This document shows, in pieces, positions 36,001 to 48,978 of a stretch of DNA of 64,000 nt. This DNA is from Aphidius gifuensis (Eukaryota; Arthropoda; Insecta; Hymenoptera; Braconidae), in assembly GCF_014905175.1 (NCBI RefSeq), contig NC_057790.1:2728001-2792000 (forward strand). Direction: 5' to 3'. The notes below the pieces were generated by a model, which saw nothing but the letters and a program-made list of their open reading frames with translations, searched no databases and had not been told where the DNA came from. The first letter of the stretch is position 1, and each line of letters opens with the position of its first letter. Position numbers and translations under genes: made by a program.

Positions 36001-39000
36001 TGGTGGTATATATCAATTACGTCAAGGACAACAAAGACGTATACAAGTACGTGTTAAACCAGTACAAAATTCTGGTACATTACCAATAATATGTCAATCA
36101 ATATTAAATATACAAGTTGGTTCAGTTGCAATTAGAAATCGTTTACAAGCACCACTTGATAGTTATCAAGATGAAGATTTAAATGTACTTAGAGAAAAAT
36201 GGAGTGATGCATTAGTTAGAAGACGTCAATATCTTGATCAACAAATACAAAAATTAATAAATAAAACAGATAAAAGTGAACAAGATAATGAAAGAGAACA
36301 AAGTTTAGTTGATCAATGGGTTAGTTTAACTGAAGAAAGAAATGCTGTATTAGTACCAGCTGCTGGTTCTGGTATACCAGGTGCACCAGCTGATTGGTTA
36401 CCACCATCTGGTATGGAAAATCATATGCCAGTATTATTTCTTGATTTAAATGCTGATGATTTATCAACACATCAATCTGGTGAAGAAGTATCAGTTACTG
36501 GTTTAAATTCAATATTATCTAAAGAATTTGGTAATCAATTTGATAATTTATCAATAATACGACATTTAGAAAAAGATGTATGTGCTATTGCAACATGGGA
36601 TTCAAGTATACATGATAATTTACATTTAAATAAAATAACTGATCCAAATGAAAGAGTTTATTTAATATTAAAAACAACTGTTAGATTATCACATCCAGCA
36701 CCAATGGATCTTGTTCTTAGAAAAAGACTTGCATTAAATATTTATAAAAGACAAAGTATAACTGATCGTATATTTAAAAGAATTGTTAGATTTGATTGTT
36801 TAACACAAACTGGTGTTACATATGAAGTTGTATCAAATATACCAAAAGCCAGTGAAGAACTTGAAGATAGAGAAAGTTTAGCACAAATTGCTGCTAGTGG
36901 TGAAGACAATAGTCTTTGTGATGGTGAAACATATATTGGTAAGTTATTTATTTGATTATTTATTTTTATATTGACAATTTTGGATAAAATTATTTATTAT
37001 TTTTCTATTTCTATAGAAAAATATACACGTGGAGTATCTGCTGTTGAAAGTATATTAACACTTGATAGACTGAGACAAAGTGTTGCTGTTAAAGAATTAC
37101 TTCAAGCACGTGGACAACCACTTATGCGAAAAACAGCAAGTGTACCAAATTTCTCACAGGTACTTCAACCACTTCAACGTCTCACACGCACTGTAATCTT
37201 AATTAATTAATTTATTATTTTGAATGAAATTTTACACAATGGTTTGCATCGTCAGATGATTATGCATGAATTTTTTTTAATTATTATTATTTATTATTAT
37301 ATATTACTTTCAACATAAATAATAATACTAACACAAAATAATTTTATTTTTCTTATTTATTATTTATTTATTATTTGTTTTTTACATTACAATGTCTCAC
37401 TGGGTTTTCTGATTTATGGTTTGTTTTAAAATGCACAATTTTAATGCTTTTCATTTACGCTGCAAACATTACTATTGAATATTAATTTTTTTTAATACTT
37501 TTTTTTTTTTTTTTTATTTCTATTTAAATTTTAATCTAGATTATGAGGTTCGAAAATACATCAATGGATTCACTGACAGTAACACGATCAGAGAGTGTGA
37601 CAGATTTGAATTCCGAACTAAACGGTGCACCTCATCCTCGACGTGCTTCACTTGGTGGTCATGCCAGGAACGATGACAACTTTTTAAATACACCATCAAA
37701 ACCATTTGGACTTGGTAAGATAACTATTTTATTTTAATTTATTATTATAAATATAATCATTAATAATTGCAAAGCATTTTTTTATAAATTTTTAATGGTA
37801 TAATTATTTTTATTAAAAAAATTATTTAAAATGACAAATTAAATATTAATTATACTATTGAAAAATTATAAAACATTTAATCAATTAATTCAATTACACA
37901 AATACACTTGAAAAATAAAATAAATATACAAAACACGCGCAATTGAGTTCACAATATATTTTTTTTTAAATTTCTTTTTCATATTGTCTTTGTACAAAAA
38001 AAATCTCAAGTGACAGTTGTGCAACAGCAAAAAGGTAATTAACAAAAATAGAAAAAAAAATTAATGATTATTTGCTGCATACTGTTGACATTAAAACAAC
38101 GTAAACAATAAAGTCACTTACTTTTTGAATTTTTTTATTAATTTTTGAAAATTCAATTTCATTATCAAGTTGAATGATGATAATCAATCAACTGCTTGGT
38201 TTTGAGATGTGGCTTATGCTGTGTCTTTTATATTTTTATTTTTAATAAAAATTCAATTTTTTTTATCAATCGATATTTCAATTTGGCCCTTTCATGTCAT
38301 GATGCTAATCACTGATTGAAACCTTTGATGTGATTTTAATCTTTTATTAAAACGTGAATAATTTTATTTTTAATTTCAATTTTTAAATTTTTTATTAAAA
38401 ATAAATTCACATTTATTATTGCAACGATTATTATTTGCATGAATAATTTTTTTTTTTTTTAAATAAAACAAAAAATTCAAATAACAAAGCAAATGCTAAA
38501 AAATATCACTAATCAAGTCACTTGGATTTAATTGAAATAAATAATAATATCTAAAAATTATTATTTGCTTGAATTAATTTTTACACACACGAAAAAGCTC
38601 ACATTGTTTCGAATTAAAATTAAAAATTCAGCTACAATATTTTGTATTTATTATTGGTAAATAATAATTACAAAAATTACAAAAACTGAATTTTTTTTTA
38701 AAAACTAAAATCATTGTACCACAAAATTTTAATTAACACATTTATCAATTGCCAAATAAAAAAATTTCATGCTCAATATTTATATAAGAAAAATTAGGGT
38801 AAAATAAACGCTCATCTCTTAAAAAAAAAAAAAAAAATGTATTAATAATTATTTTTATACAAAAAAAAATAGCAAAATAGATTTTTATATTTTTTAAAAA
38901 AATTTACAAATGTTACAAATTTATAAAAATAAATATTGAAAAAGAAAAATAAATTTTGAGCATGACAATTGTGTCATTGTGTCAAATAATTGGCCTCATA

Positions 39001-42000
39001 GAAAAATTTAGCAGCTGACAATAAAAGTCTCTACCACTTGATACAAATAATATTTTAAAACTGACATAAATATTAAAAATTAAATTAACATTGTTGGTAA
39101 TTAACAAAAATATATATTATTATTAATTATTATTACAATTTACTTATATTTGTTTATCTGTTTATAAACATCCACGTCTACTTCTACTACTATTTTGGCA
39201 AATCCAAGGCTCCATTCTCAATTCAGGTAAAATGGAGTCTTGATGTTGTTTTTCTTTTTTTTTTTTTTTTTTGTTTAATTGTATAAATATATTTAAACGA
39301 GGTTTAAATTTTTAGATAAATTTTCTCGTAAGTGGTTGAGTCTGTCTGTTGTAATTACCCTTGTTATTTTTTAAATTTAATTTATTTTTATCTTCATAAA
39401 TCATTAATCGCAAGTGCACCTTTCATAGTCATCAAATGTTCAGATGAAAAAAAAATTAATTAATTAATGGCTCATTGAACTCTAGATAATAAAATTAAAT
39501 ACCAATATTTATGTTTTTTTTTTTTTATTTGAATCTATATTCTGAACATTTTTGACAAATTAATCATCAGTTATTTTTGCACTTGTGCTAGAAATTTATT
39601 TCGAGAGTTTATAGAAATAATAATAATTTGCATGATATCTTTATTTTTTTAAATTCCTTAATAAGCATTGGCACAAAATCAATATTGTCATGCTTGATTG
39701 CAAAATGATCTTATATTATTATAGATAACGTTATATATTTGTTTGAAAAAAAAAATTAGAATTTTGTAGATAAATCAACTCTTCAACTACTGGTTTGTAT
39801 TTTGTCAATGTTTCTTTTGATAAAATAAAAATAAAAAATTAGTAACAATTGAATTACCACATTTAATTAAAACAAAATAATATTATAAGTTTATAACAAT
39901 TTTTTTTTGTTAATATATTATATGATTTTATAAAATATATATAAATACTTTTTTTTTTTTCTCTTGAGCTTTTAATTTATTTGAAAACATGTGATGATTC
40001 AATGTTGATTCTATATTATTTTAGGCTGCCAAAATTATATTTGGCTAGTAGAAAATCATGGTATTTTATTGTTAAATAAATATGAAAAAAAAACATTTAG
40101 TTCAAAGTCAAGTATCAGATAGATTTGATTTTTTTTTATTCAATAAAATTGTAATATGAATTATTTTTTTTGGTCTATTTAGTTGTTATAAAAAAATAAA
40201 TCTAGAGTTGCATGATAAATATAAAATGACTAATATTTATGACTTTAAACTAAATACCAATATTTACAAATTAAAATAATTGTCATATATAAAAAAAAAT
40301 ATTGTATTTGAAGCTGTAAATTATTTTTTTATAGTAAAAAAAAAATTATATTGACAATTATTTTATAAATTTGTATTTTAATATGTTAATGAAAATACTA
40401 TTGATATTTTTAAAATGAAACTAATAATATGTGTGTTAACTGGATATCTGTCTCCTTTCAGCGAGACCAACATTTTTGAATCTCATTCCGAACAACTCAC
40501 TGACTCGTGTGCAACAGTCCACCTCTTCCAAGTGTAGGTGACATTCGGTGTTGTCATAATTATCAAATTAATTCAATATTCAAAATTAAATTTCAAAATA
40601 ATCATACGAAATTTGTCAATACTAATTACTAATTACTAATTAACAACTTAACAACTTAAAAAAAAAAAGCCAAAAATTGAATTAATTTGATAATTTATTG
40701 TTGTATAGTTGTTTTGTTTATTCTTTGGTTCCTTTTTCCATCATTTAATTTTTTTTTATTCATTTAAAATAGATATTATTATGTAGTCCATGTAGATGTA
40801 TTATTTTTCAGATTATAATTTATGTTTATTTATTTATATCCATTATTATTATTTTAATTTTTCTAGGAGCAATATTATTTAATTTATTTAATTTTGCTAT
40901 TTTATTTTTAATATAAATTATTCATTTTGTTAAAGCATCACCAAATATGGGTGGTAAATTGGGACTTAGAATGACAACTTTACATGAAGAAACATCAAAT
41001 ATTGGTAATCAATTATCATCACCAATAAATGATGCTGATGATGAGGATAAAAGTGAAGCTGATTATTCAGAATATGAATCTTATCAGGCAAGTATTTTAA
41101 TAAATTTATAATAAATAAATGGACTCGTCCAAAATGTAGCTATTATATTTCATGATTTTAATTTGTAAATACATAGGTATCAACAAAGCCATGTAAACCA
41201 TTAACAACATCTCGTACATTGGATTCATTGGCTGAACTTCAATCAACAAAAATCAATACACCAAGTATGAGCAGTAGTGGCTATGGCTCACAAGCAGTAT
41301 CAACAACAAATTTAACATCTGATGATTCAATATCAATAAAATCAATAAGTGTTGATGAAACACCAGATTTAGAATATCGTAATATAATTGATTATAAAAA
41401 AAATGAAAAAATGGATTCATCACTTGTTACAGAAACACCTGAAGAATATTTAGGTGAAATAAATACTGATATTGATAATATCAATGAAATACCACAGACA
41501 TTTAATAATATAAAAATTGATAAAAATAAAATTTCAAAAACAATAATACATGATAATAATATAAATGATTATAATAATAAAAATACTCATAAAATTAATG
41601 ATAATAATATTGATAATAATACATTATCAATTGAAGATTCAAGTCAAGCATCAAATTCTGGTGATGAAAATTCATCAATGGATGGTAATACAATTATTGA
41701 TAAAAAATTAATAAATGATAAAATTGTACGTAGACGTAAACTATCAAATAACCAAGGAAAAAATTTAAATTCACAAAATAGAGCATCATTTCCAATGATA
41801 CGTACAAATTTAATAACAGATAATAAATTATTGGATCATAATCAATTACAAAGTGATGAAAATTATGATAATGGTAATAATAGTTCAACAGAAAGAATTG
41901 ATGATGATAATGTTGATAAATTTTCTGTATTTGGATCAAGAAATGATTTAACAAGAGTTGAATCACCATTACCTGATTGGGTTGTATTGGGTGAATCTGT

Positions 42001-42569
42001 TATGGTACGTCCATACAGTTATTGTGGTGTTATTGCATATATTGGACCAACTGAATTTGCATCTGGTAGTTGGATTGGTATTGAACTTGATGCACCAACT
42101 GGTATGTTTTTATTTTTTATTTTTTTCATAAATTCATAGATAATATTTCCATGTAGTTTTTACATATTTATATTATCTGTTTTTCATCTTAAAATGTATT
42201 TTTTAAATTATAGGAAAAAATGATGGTGCTGTTAATGGACACAGATATTTTACATGTCGATCAAAATGTGGTATATTTGTTAAAGTTGATAAACTTATAC
42301 AAGACAGACGTGGTAGAGCACTTAGAAATTTTACCAAGCAAGAACAAACACCACCACCACCATCATCAACAATGCGCAGGAGTGTTAGCAGAGGTAAATT
42401 AATCATTTAAATAAATTAAAAATATTTCTAAATTAATAATACATTTGTTTATTTATTTATTTATTTGTTTTTTAATCAAGGTGAAGGCTTGCACTCGTTA
42501 CATCGTAGTCGAAGTCGAGGTGAAGGTCTCTCAACAACTGGTACACGTTCTTCACCACGTGGTAAATGA
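18029..42569 (+). CDS. Khc-73: kinesin-3 family motor, KIF13 / kinesin-73
   Basis: This plus-end-directed microtubule motor transports endosomal and signalling cargo. Twelve exons (18029-18083, 21916-21994, 32435-32598, 33018-34870, 35072-36938, 37017-37192, 37540-37714, 40462-40533, 40936-41087, 41177-42101, 42214-42393, 42481-42569) join in phase to 1928 residues, near the roughly 1900 of fly Khc-73. The motor domain (1-360) has the P-loop AYGQTGSGKSYT (95-106), switch I SESSRSHAVF and switch II LVDLAGSER. Coiled coil and an FHA domain follow (about 450-540), then the KIF1B/DUF3694-type stalk (about 730-1340). A C-terminal CAP-Gly domain (about 1800-1868, GSWIGIELDAPTGKNDGAVN) is diagnostic of KIF13 over other kinesin-3 motors. 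Intron 9 appears to use a GC donor. Exon 6 has two in-frame donors (37159 or 37192). A donor at 42561 offers other C-termini. Introns 1 and 2 are 3.8 and 10.4 kb. Confidence 0.95.
18084..21915 (+). other. Khc-73 intron 1
   Basis: This 3.8 kb intron is very A/T-rich. One higher-complexity stretch at about 19930-20520 stands out from the homopolymer background and is discussed separately. The ORFs in it (19274-19468 and 20252-20449) have no recognisable product and I do not call them genes. Confidence 0.7.
19930..20520. other. higher-complexity island in Khc-73 intron 1
   Basis: About 590 bases with more C and G than its surroundings, including GAGGCCCTTGTCTGGGACCC near 20068 and AAGATGGCTGCC on the minus strand near 20226. 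No coherent protein emerges in six frames. A decayed transposable element or a conserved intronic regulatory region are both possible. Confidence 0.3.
21995..32434 (+). other. Khc-73 intron 2
   Basis: A 10.4 kb intron splitting the motor domain before the segment TFAFDHCFYS. It is dominated by A/T runs and short repeats such as (AAAT)n at about 23405-23430. I find no nested gene. Its many 60-90-residue ORFs are low-complexity Lys/Asn/Ile/Phe translations. Scattered C/G-richer patches lie at about 24060-24110, 24815-24905, 25560-25620, 27000-27200 and 29105-29220. Confidence 0.65.
35456..35510 (+). repeat. (TCA)n coding repeat, poly-serine tract in Khc-73
   Basis: A TCA/TCT tandem run encodes about 13 consecutive serines in an acidic context (residues about 846-860). 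It lies in the stalk between conserved segments and probably varies in length between individuals. Confidence 0.85.
41088..41176 (+). other. predicted GC-AG intron in Khc-73
   Basis: The reading frames of the flanking exons join only if the donor is CAG|GCAAGT at 41087/41088 and the acceptor ACATAG ends at 41176. The nearby GT donor at 41092 leaves one extra base and breaks the frame. CAG|GCAAGT is the textbook GC-donor context, and the intron is 89 bases long. Confidence 0.75.
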
Positions 42570-44170
42570 GTATATTATCAAAAATTTTAACTAATAAATG
42601 CCAAAAATGCATTTTTTTAAAGAGTGAAAAAAAAAAACAAAAGGATTAAATTAAATAAAAATTTTAAGACGAGGTAGTAATGCTGATTTATCAAGACTAA
42701 AACAGCTGATTGTCTATTATTTTTAATTTAAATAGTATCATTAAAATAACTGCAAAGTGAAAAATGAAAAATAAATTATTCAATATTTAGAAATTTGATT
42801 GACAGTTAATTAATGATATTTAAATAATTAATATTATCTGTGCTCACATTTTAGATTTTAGTTAATTGAGCATTGTTTTTTAGTAGTAAAATGAAAGAAA
42901 AAAAAAAAAAAACAAATAAAACTCAATCAACTCTAAAGCATTCCATTTATATCAAATGGCATTTTTTTTTTTTAATTTTATTAATTTATAATTTAATTTT
43001 TTGTGCATTTTAATGAAAAAACAAAAATAATAATCATTGAATAAATGAATAATACAAATTTGTAGTATATTAATTATACATTAATAATGAAAAAATATAA
43101 AAATTAAATATATATACGATTCACACGTATATTTTTTCAAAGTGCACACTTTCCAAATTGCTTAAATGCAATTTTCAGAATAAGGGAAAAATGTGATGCA
43201 CAATATTATCATTATTATTTTTTTAATTAAATAAATAAAAAATGAAAAAAAAAAAAAACAATAAGAAAACATATTCACAGTTATTAATATTCACTACATA
43301 AAAATAATTATCAATGACAATTTTTATCTACAATATTTTGTGGATTATTTAAATTTTATTTACATGTATACATTTTGTTTGATATTGTATTATTTACATT
43401 TTTTAAAAACCATTACTTAGATTAATTATCATTTGTTTTTATTTTTTTTATTGTAATATACATATTTACTGATATCATTTTATTTTTTTTATGTTACTAC
43501 ATGAGTATGTGAATATAAAAACACTAATAAAATTAAAAACCATAAATCAATTTTAAAAATATAAAATTAATAAAATATGCCTACTAAAAACGTGTATGAA
43601 ATTTTACTCTTTAGCATTAATTATTGCAGAAATAAAAAAAAAAAGAGTTAATAATAGTTGAAAGAATTAAATTAAACAAAAAAATAATTAAACTAAATGG
43701 CAATTTGTGTTTAATTATTCCAGTGATTAAAGTGCAGTAGGTATGCAATACTAGATTAATCATAAAATGTAATAATTATTATTTAAATAAATTTAAAAAA
43801 ATTTGCTTCAATGTGTATCACTTGCATATATGCATAAACTATAATAATTAATTAATTATAAATGTTTAAGATAATAAAATTCAAAAGAAAAAAAAATAAA
43901 AACAAAAAACAATTATTATTATAATTCAATCAATTGTAAATTAATTTTTATTATCATTTGTTTTATTTTATGTTTTTTGGATGACCAAAAAAACTAGTCT
44001 TTTTAAAAATCATTATTAACAATAAATAATAATAATTAAATAATAACAAAAAATAAATTACAGACGCAACAAATTGTTCATAATTTAATTGAAGCTAAAT
44101 CAAATTTTCAATGTTTATATATAATTTTTTTTTGTTTTTCTTTTCGTTTAAATTTTAAGTACTTCCACGA

Positions 44171-44214
44171 GTGTGTGTATGTGTATGCGTATATGTATGT
44201 GTATGTGTGTGTGT
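44171..44214. repeat. (TG)n / (TATG)n microsatellite
   Basis: An imperfect run of TGTGTATGTGTATG-type units about 45 bases long, downstream of the Khc-73 stop codon. Confidence 0.8.
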
Positions 44215-46176
44215 AAAAACAAGCAAAAATGAATTGAAAAAAAAAAAAAAAAAAAAAAGAAAATATTAAAAAGCGTAAAAAATATGAACAAAAAAGAAAT
44301 TTAAATAATTGACTTACAAATTAACATTAAAAATTTACAAAAACAAAATTAATTTGTCCATATTTTAAACAAAAAAATCAACAATAACAACAACAACAAA
44401 AAAAGTAAACTATTCCTGTCCAACTAGAACAATATTATCATTAAAGACTATAATTATTATGTGTAATATTTATTGAATAATAATTAATGAATATTGTCTT
44501 GATCGCAGCACCATTTGCCTAGCTAATTGATATATTATTTTCTTTTTTATTTCATAAATATATTTTGAATTGTTTATTGGCAATGGAATAAATGTTGCAG
44601 CTTATCAAGACTTGTCCATTATTTTTTTTTTTTTTTTTGGTAATAGATTGTTGAAAGTTGATACAATCATATACAACCAGAACAAACAATTTTAAAAAAG
44701 AACATAAAACAAGTACTCATGTCAGAGTACATATATACATGAAAAAAAAAAAACAATAAAACATTAATTTCAACCACAATTATTATTTTTGTTATGTTTA
44801 TTTAATTTTTTTTATAATTTAATTTAAAAAATTACCTTGTTTATATTTTTTATTATATAATTTTTTGTATTATTTATTTACAGATGATTGATTTCTTTTT
44901 TTGTTAATACAATAAAACATTTGAAATATTTTGTTATGATTTTTGAATGAGTACACATAACTGGAGCTTATTGCAAATTCCATCCCAAAAATTATTAAAT
45001 AATAAAATGTCCATGTTTAATGCTGTGTTAAATCAATTAACAATATACTTTATACCTATTTAAAAATGATTAAATTAATAAAAACAATATATATACATAA
45101 ATAAACAAAATTAACTGACTGATTGGTTTTACAAATAACAACAAAAAAAATAAATTTCAAATGTCAGTGGATAATTTTAAATATCGTCCTTTTTGTAGAA
45201 ATTAAGATGTGCCACGGTCTAATTAAATAAATAATGGGCTAATTAAATAATTAATAATTAATAAACCTCAATCAATGTCCATTTTTGCCAAATAAATTAA
45301 CAAATTCAGCACTTTTAAAATATTTAGACAATAGAAATTATAAAATTAAAATTACAAAAATGAAAAGAAAAAAAACAAAAACACAGTGTTTTACTTGTAA
45401 ACTTTATATTTTTTTTTTCTTTTTTATATCTAATTTTGCACCGATTGTTTTTTTTTTTTTGAAATGAAAATTAAAAACAAATTTGTTTGTACATATACAT
45501 AACAATATTTAATTCTTTAAATAAAAAAAAAACACGTATATTTCGAGTTTTAAAAAAAATAGACAAACATAGAATAAATCAAGTAATTGAAAACTAAATA
45601 ATGTAGATATAATACTTGATTGTAATAATAAAAAAAAATAATAATTGTAAAATTTGCATTCATTGTTAAACATCGCAATTATAATAATCACGCGGTTATA
45701 TTTTTTTCCATTATATTCTCATAAAAAAAATAATAAAAAGGAAAAGAAAAAAAAAATAAATAAAAAGCGAGATATCAAAGTGGTGCAGCAAAAATTGCTA
45801 CAAAAAATTTCAAATTATAAAATTAGTTTAAAAAATAAAATTTGTGTGTATTATTTATCATGCCAGTCAATAATATTTATTATAATTATTTAAATAAAAA
45901 ATAGAAACTGCATGTATTATTTAAATCATATTAAGATTAATAAAAATTAAAAAGATTAAATGTAATGATGATAATTAATTATTCCCAACTAGAAAAAAAA
46001 AACAAACACCAAAAGAAATTTAAAGAATGAAAAATGAACTGGAATAATTAATTTAAAAAAAAAAATATCAAATGCAAAGTAATAATATTAATAATAATCA
46101 GCAATATATATGTAAATTTTGATTTTCATTGTTTAAATAATAAAATGATATGATTAATTTAAATTATATTTTACAG

Positions 46177-46223
46177 ATATTAATTTAAACCTAGATCCTG
46201 AAAATTATATTTATCGTCTCTAA
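46177..46223 (+). other. candidate alternative last coding exon of Khc-73
   Basis: A good acceptor (TATATTTTACAG ending at 46176) opens a 47-base exon ending in TAA. Joined to a donor at 42561 (CGTG|GTAAATG) it continues in frame as INLNLDPENYIYRL after a split Asp codon. This would replace the short Gly-Lys-stop ending and give 1941 residues. Confidence 0.45.
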
Positions 46224-46229
46224 TTAAAA

Positions 46230-46303
46230 TTTTAACATTAAAAAATTAATTATAAAAATTGCGTAGAAATAACTAGTATGTAGATGTATTGAGTTTTAAA
46301 AAA
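46230..46303 (+). repeat. dispersed repeat copy 1
   Basis: This segment shares with 57568-57662 a matching order of blocks: TTTTAACATTA, AAAATAA, AATTGCG, CTAGTA, ATGTAG and finally the 20-mer TAGATGTATTGAGTTTTAAA. The copies differ by small insertions. It begins seven bases after the candidate last exon. Confidence 0.5.
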
Positions 46304-46379
46304 ATTCGTTCAAGAGTCTGTTTGAACAATATTTAATAGTAAAATGTAATTTGAGTTATGTTAATTAGTTTTTTAACAG

Positions 46380-46417
46380 ATATGCTTTCAACAGCTGATC
46401 AACGATATTATTCATAA
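46380..46417 (+). other. second candidate last coding exon of Khc-73
   Basis: The acceptor TTTTTTAACAG ends at 46379. The 38-base frame DMLSTADQRYYS then TAA begins in the same phase as the candidate at 46177, so either could follow the donor at 42561. Weaker than the first because the peptide is shorter. Confidence 0.3.
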
Positions 46418-48894
46418 ACTGAAAATGATGAAAGACAAAGTTTAGTTTCATATTACTTATTATGAAATATTGATTGGACATATATTGAAAATTCTGCATA
46501 GTATATTTTCAATAATCACTCGAATTTACAAATTAAAATATAATTTAATAAATTCATTAATAATATTCATTTGGTTGTTAAAAAATAGATATTATTATTT
46601 TTCATGAATTCATCAGTATTATTATTCAGATTTAATTAAATCCCTACAATGATTATAAATAATCACTTATACATATTTTTAATTAAAAAAAGTAAATTAC
46701 ATTTATTTAAAAAATATTTATTTTAGCATAAATTTAAAATTTATATTTTTCCAATTAAAAAATAATTATTATTTATAAAAAATATATATAAAAATGTAAT
46801 TAAAAATATAAATGACAATCATTATTTATTGTGGAAAAAAAAAATAAATTATTAATAAGGTATTGAACGTTGTTATGCAAAAAAAAAGAAAATGATTATA
46901 TGAAAAATAAAATTATTGAAATTTTTAGGGGTGTGATAAAAAGGGTATATTATAATATTGAAAAATTTTGTATTGAATGTTGACATATATGAGCTAACAA
47001 GGGTTCTGTACTTGACAGTGTTGGGTATATATTTATTTGTAGAAAAAAAATTTCAAGTATTGGTCTAACTATGCTATTTTAATGTCATGAAATGATGAAT
47101 TTTGTAAATAGCTAAAATTCTGATAGAAAGTGTACTTGGCAATGGACCAAAAAAATGCTTCGATTGCATGACTTTCTTATACATTTTTTATATATCTTTA
47201 TATCTATATATATATCCAACACCTTATCCTCTAAAACAGAGTAAAAAAATCATATAAAAATAAAGTAGAAGAGTGCATGAAACGTGAGCTAAAATAAATT
47301 AAAAACTCATGCCTGTCAGATACGCTTGGACCTCGGCTTTTTAAATATTTTTTTTTTCATCTACTTGTTTTTTTTTTTTTTTTAAACCACCCTCGAACTA
47401 ACCGATCCCCGTATTCTAAAACTCACTAACACTATTTTCACATCAAACTTTGCACTTTTTTTTATAAAAAAAAATAGAAAACTTTTTTTTTTCTTTTAAT
47501 CAAGTTGGCTTGTAAGGGATTACAGCTTGGCGATTTTCCAAAGTGTTTTCAACGAGACGCATATAATTGATGGGTATACATCGATACTTTGTGTTTGTGA
47601 TTTTTTCCCTTAAAGGCCTTTGCATCGTCATCAGATATTTTTTTTTTTATTTTTAGTATGAGTGATAAAGATGTAGATTTTAAAAAATTTGCAAGTTTAG
47701 AAGTTCTGGTGTTGAAAGTTGGAAAATAAAATGAAAAAATAAAGTTTTTCTTTATTGAAATAATCGAGGTTGTTGAATTTCTTTTTTTTTTTTTATATTA
47801 TTTTAAGTCAATTTTAGTCTTTGATGTATAAAGTTTTTAATTTTTTTTTTTTTATCAAGTGATGGAGTAAACAACAAGTGCTTGTTAAAACTTGTTCAAT
47901 AATAAAAATATGTTTTTATTAATAACAGCCAATGCTAATTTAAAATAATAATTTTGTCAATATATTTAAAATTAAAACAGCATATTTGTCGTTAATATTT
48001 ATTAATTATTATTTATTAATTATTATGTAAAATACATTGTTCAAGTTTATAAATATCTGAAAACTAAAATAAATTATTTATTATTAATAACTTATTAATG
48101 AAACTAAATATAAATAAATTTCAAACAAAACTATGCAAATTATTTGCCTTATGATAAATTTTAGTTAATATCTATAATAAAAATTAGAGAAAAAAGAAAT
48201 TCTCAATTAAAAATATCATGATAATAAATAATAATTATAAAACTTTATTAATTTGAATATAATTTTTATGAAAAAAAAAAATTCAAGGAATAAATGAAAA
48301 AATTGGAGATAAAAAAAATTTATAAATGAATAAATGGTATTTTATTTATTTAAAAGTATTTATAATAATATAAATGTATAGAGTAGATTCTCATCAATCT
48401 CATCATCATGATAAATTTAAAAACATAAAATACCTTGTTCAAAAAATAGTAGTAGTTTAGTTTTAGCTTGATAAAGAATCTAGGAAATTCAAAAACCATC
48501 CAATGAATTTCTCTAGATTCAAAAGAAAAAAATAAATAAATAATCCTGCTTAAAATTAACGAGGTTAACATGCTGAAAATTCATTTGTATATTTATATTT
48601 AAAAAAATCTAATTTATCCTTCATAAAGGTAGTTTATTTTTTTCGAGCTTTTATAAATAACAAAATAATTATTTAAATTAAAATTTAAATGTCAAATAAA
48701 ATTATAAATTTTTTGTCTTAAAATTATATCAATTGTATTTAATCCAATGATCTTCATCTTTATCATTTTGTTTTTTATTTGAAAATAAGTTTTTTTTTTT
48801 TTTTTTTATCACTGACATTAAGTTTTGCAAATTATCCAAGTTGACATTTTGGATCTTAAATATATACGACTTATATTATCTTAATTATATACTC

Positions 48895-48978
48895 ATGAAG
48901 GGTAAACCAGCACGTTCACATTTTCATCTTAAAACCAGACAAAATGACTGGGATTACGAGTCTTCAAGTGAAGTCGCG
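48895..48978 (+). other. exon-like island, unknown
   Basis: An ATG opens MKGKPARSHFHLKTRQNDWD then YESSSEVA up to a possible donor (GCG|GTAAAT at 48979). Read through, it stops after 37 codons. The amino-acid mix is unlike the Lys/Asn/Ile noise elsewhere. A TATATAC lies 35 bases upstream. No partner exon is identified. Confidence 0.25.
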
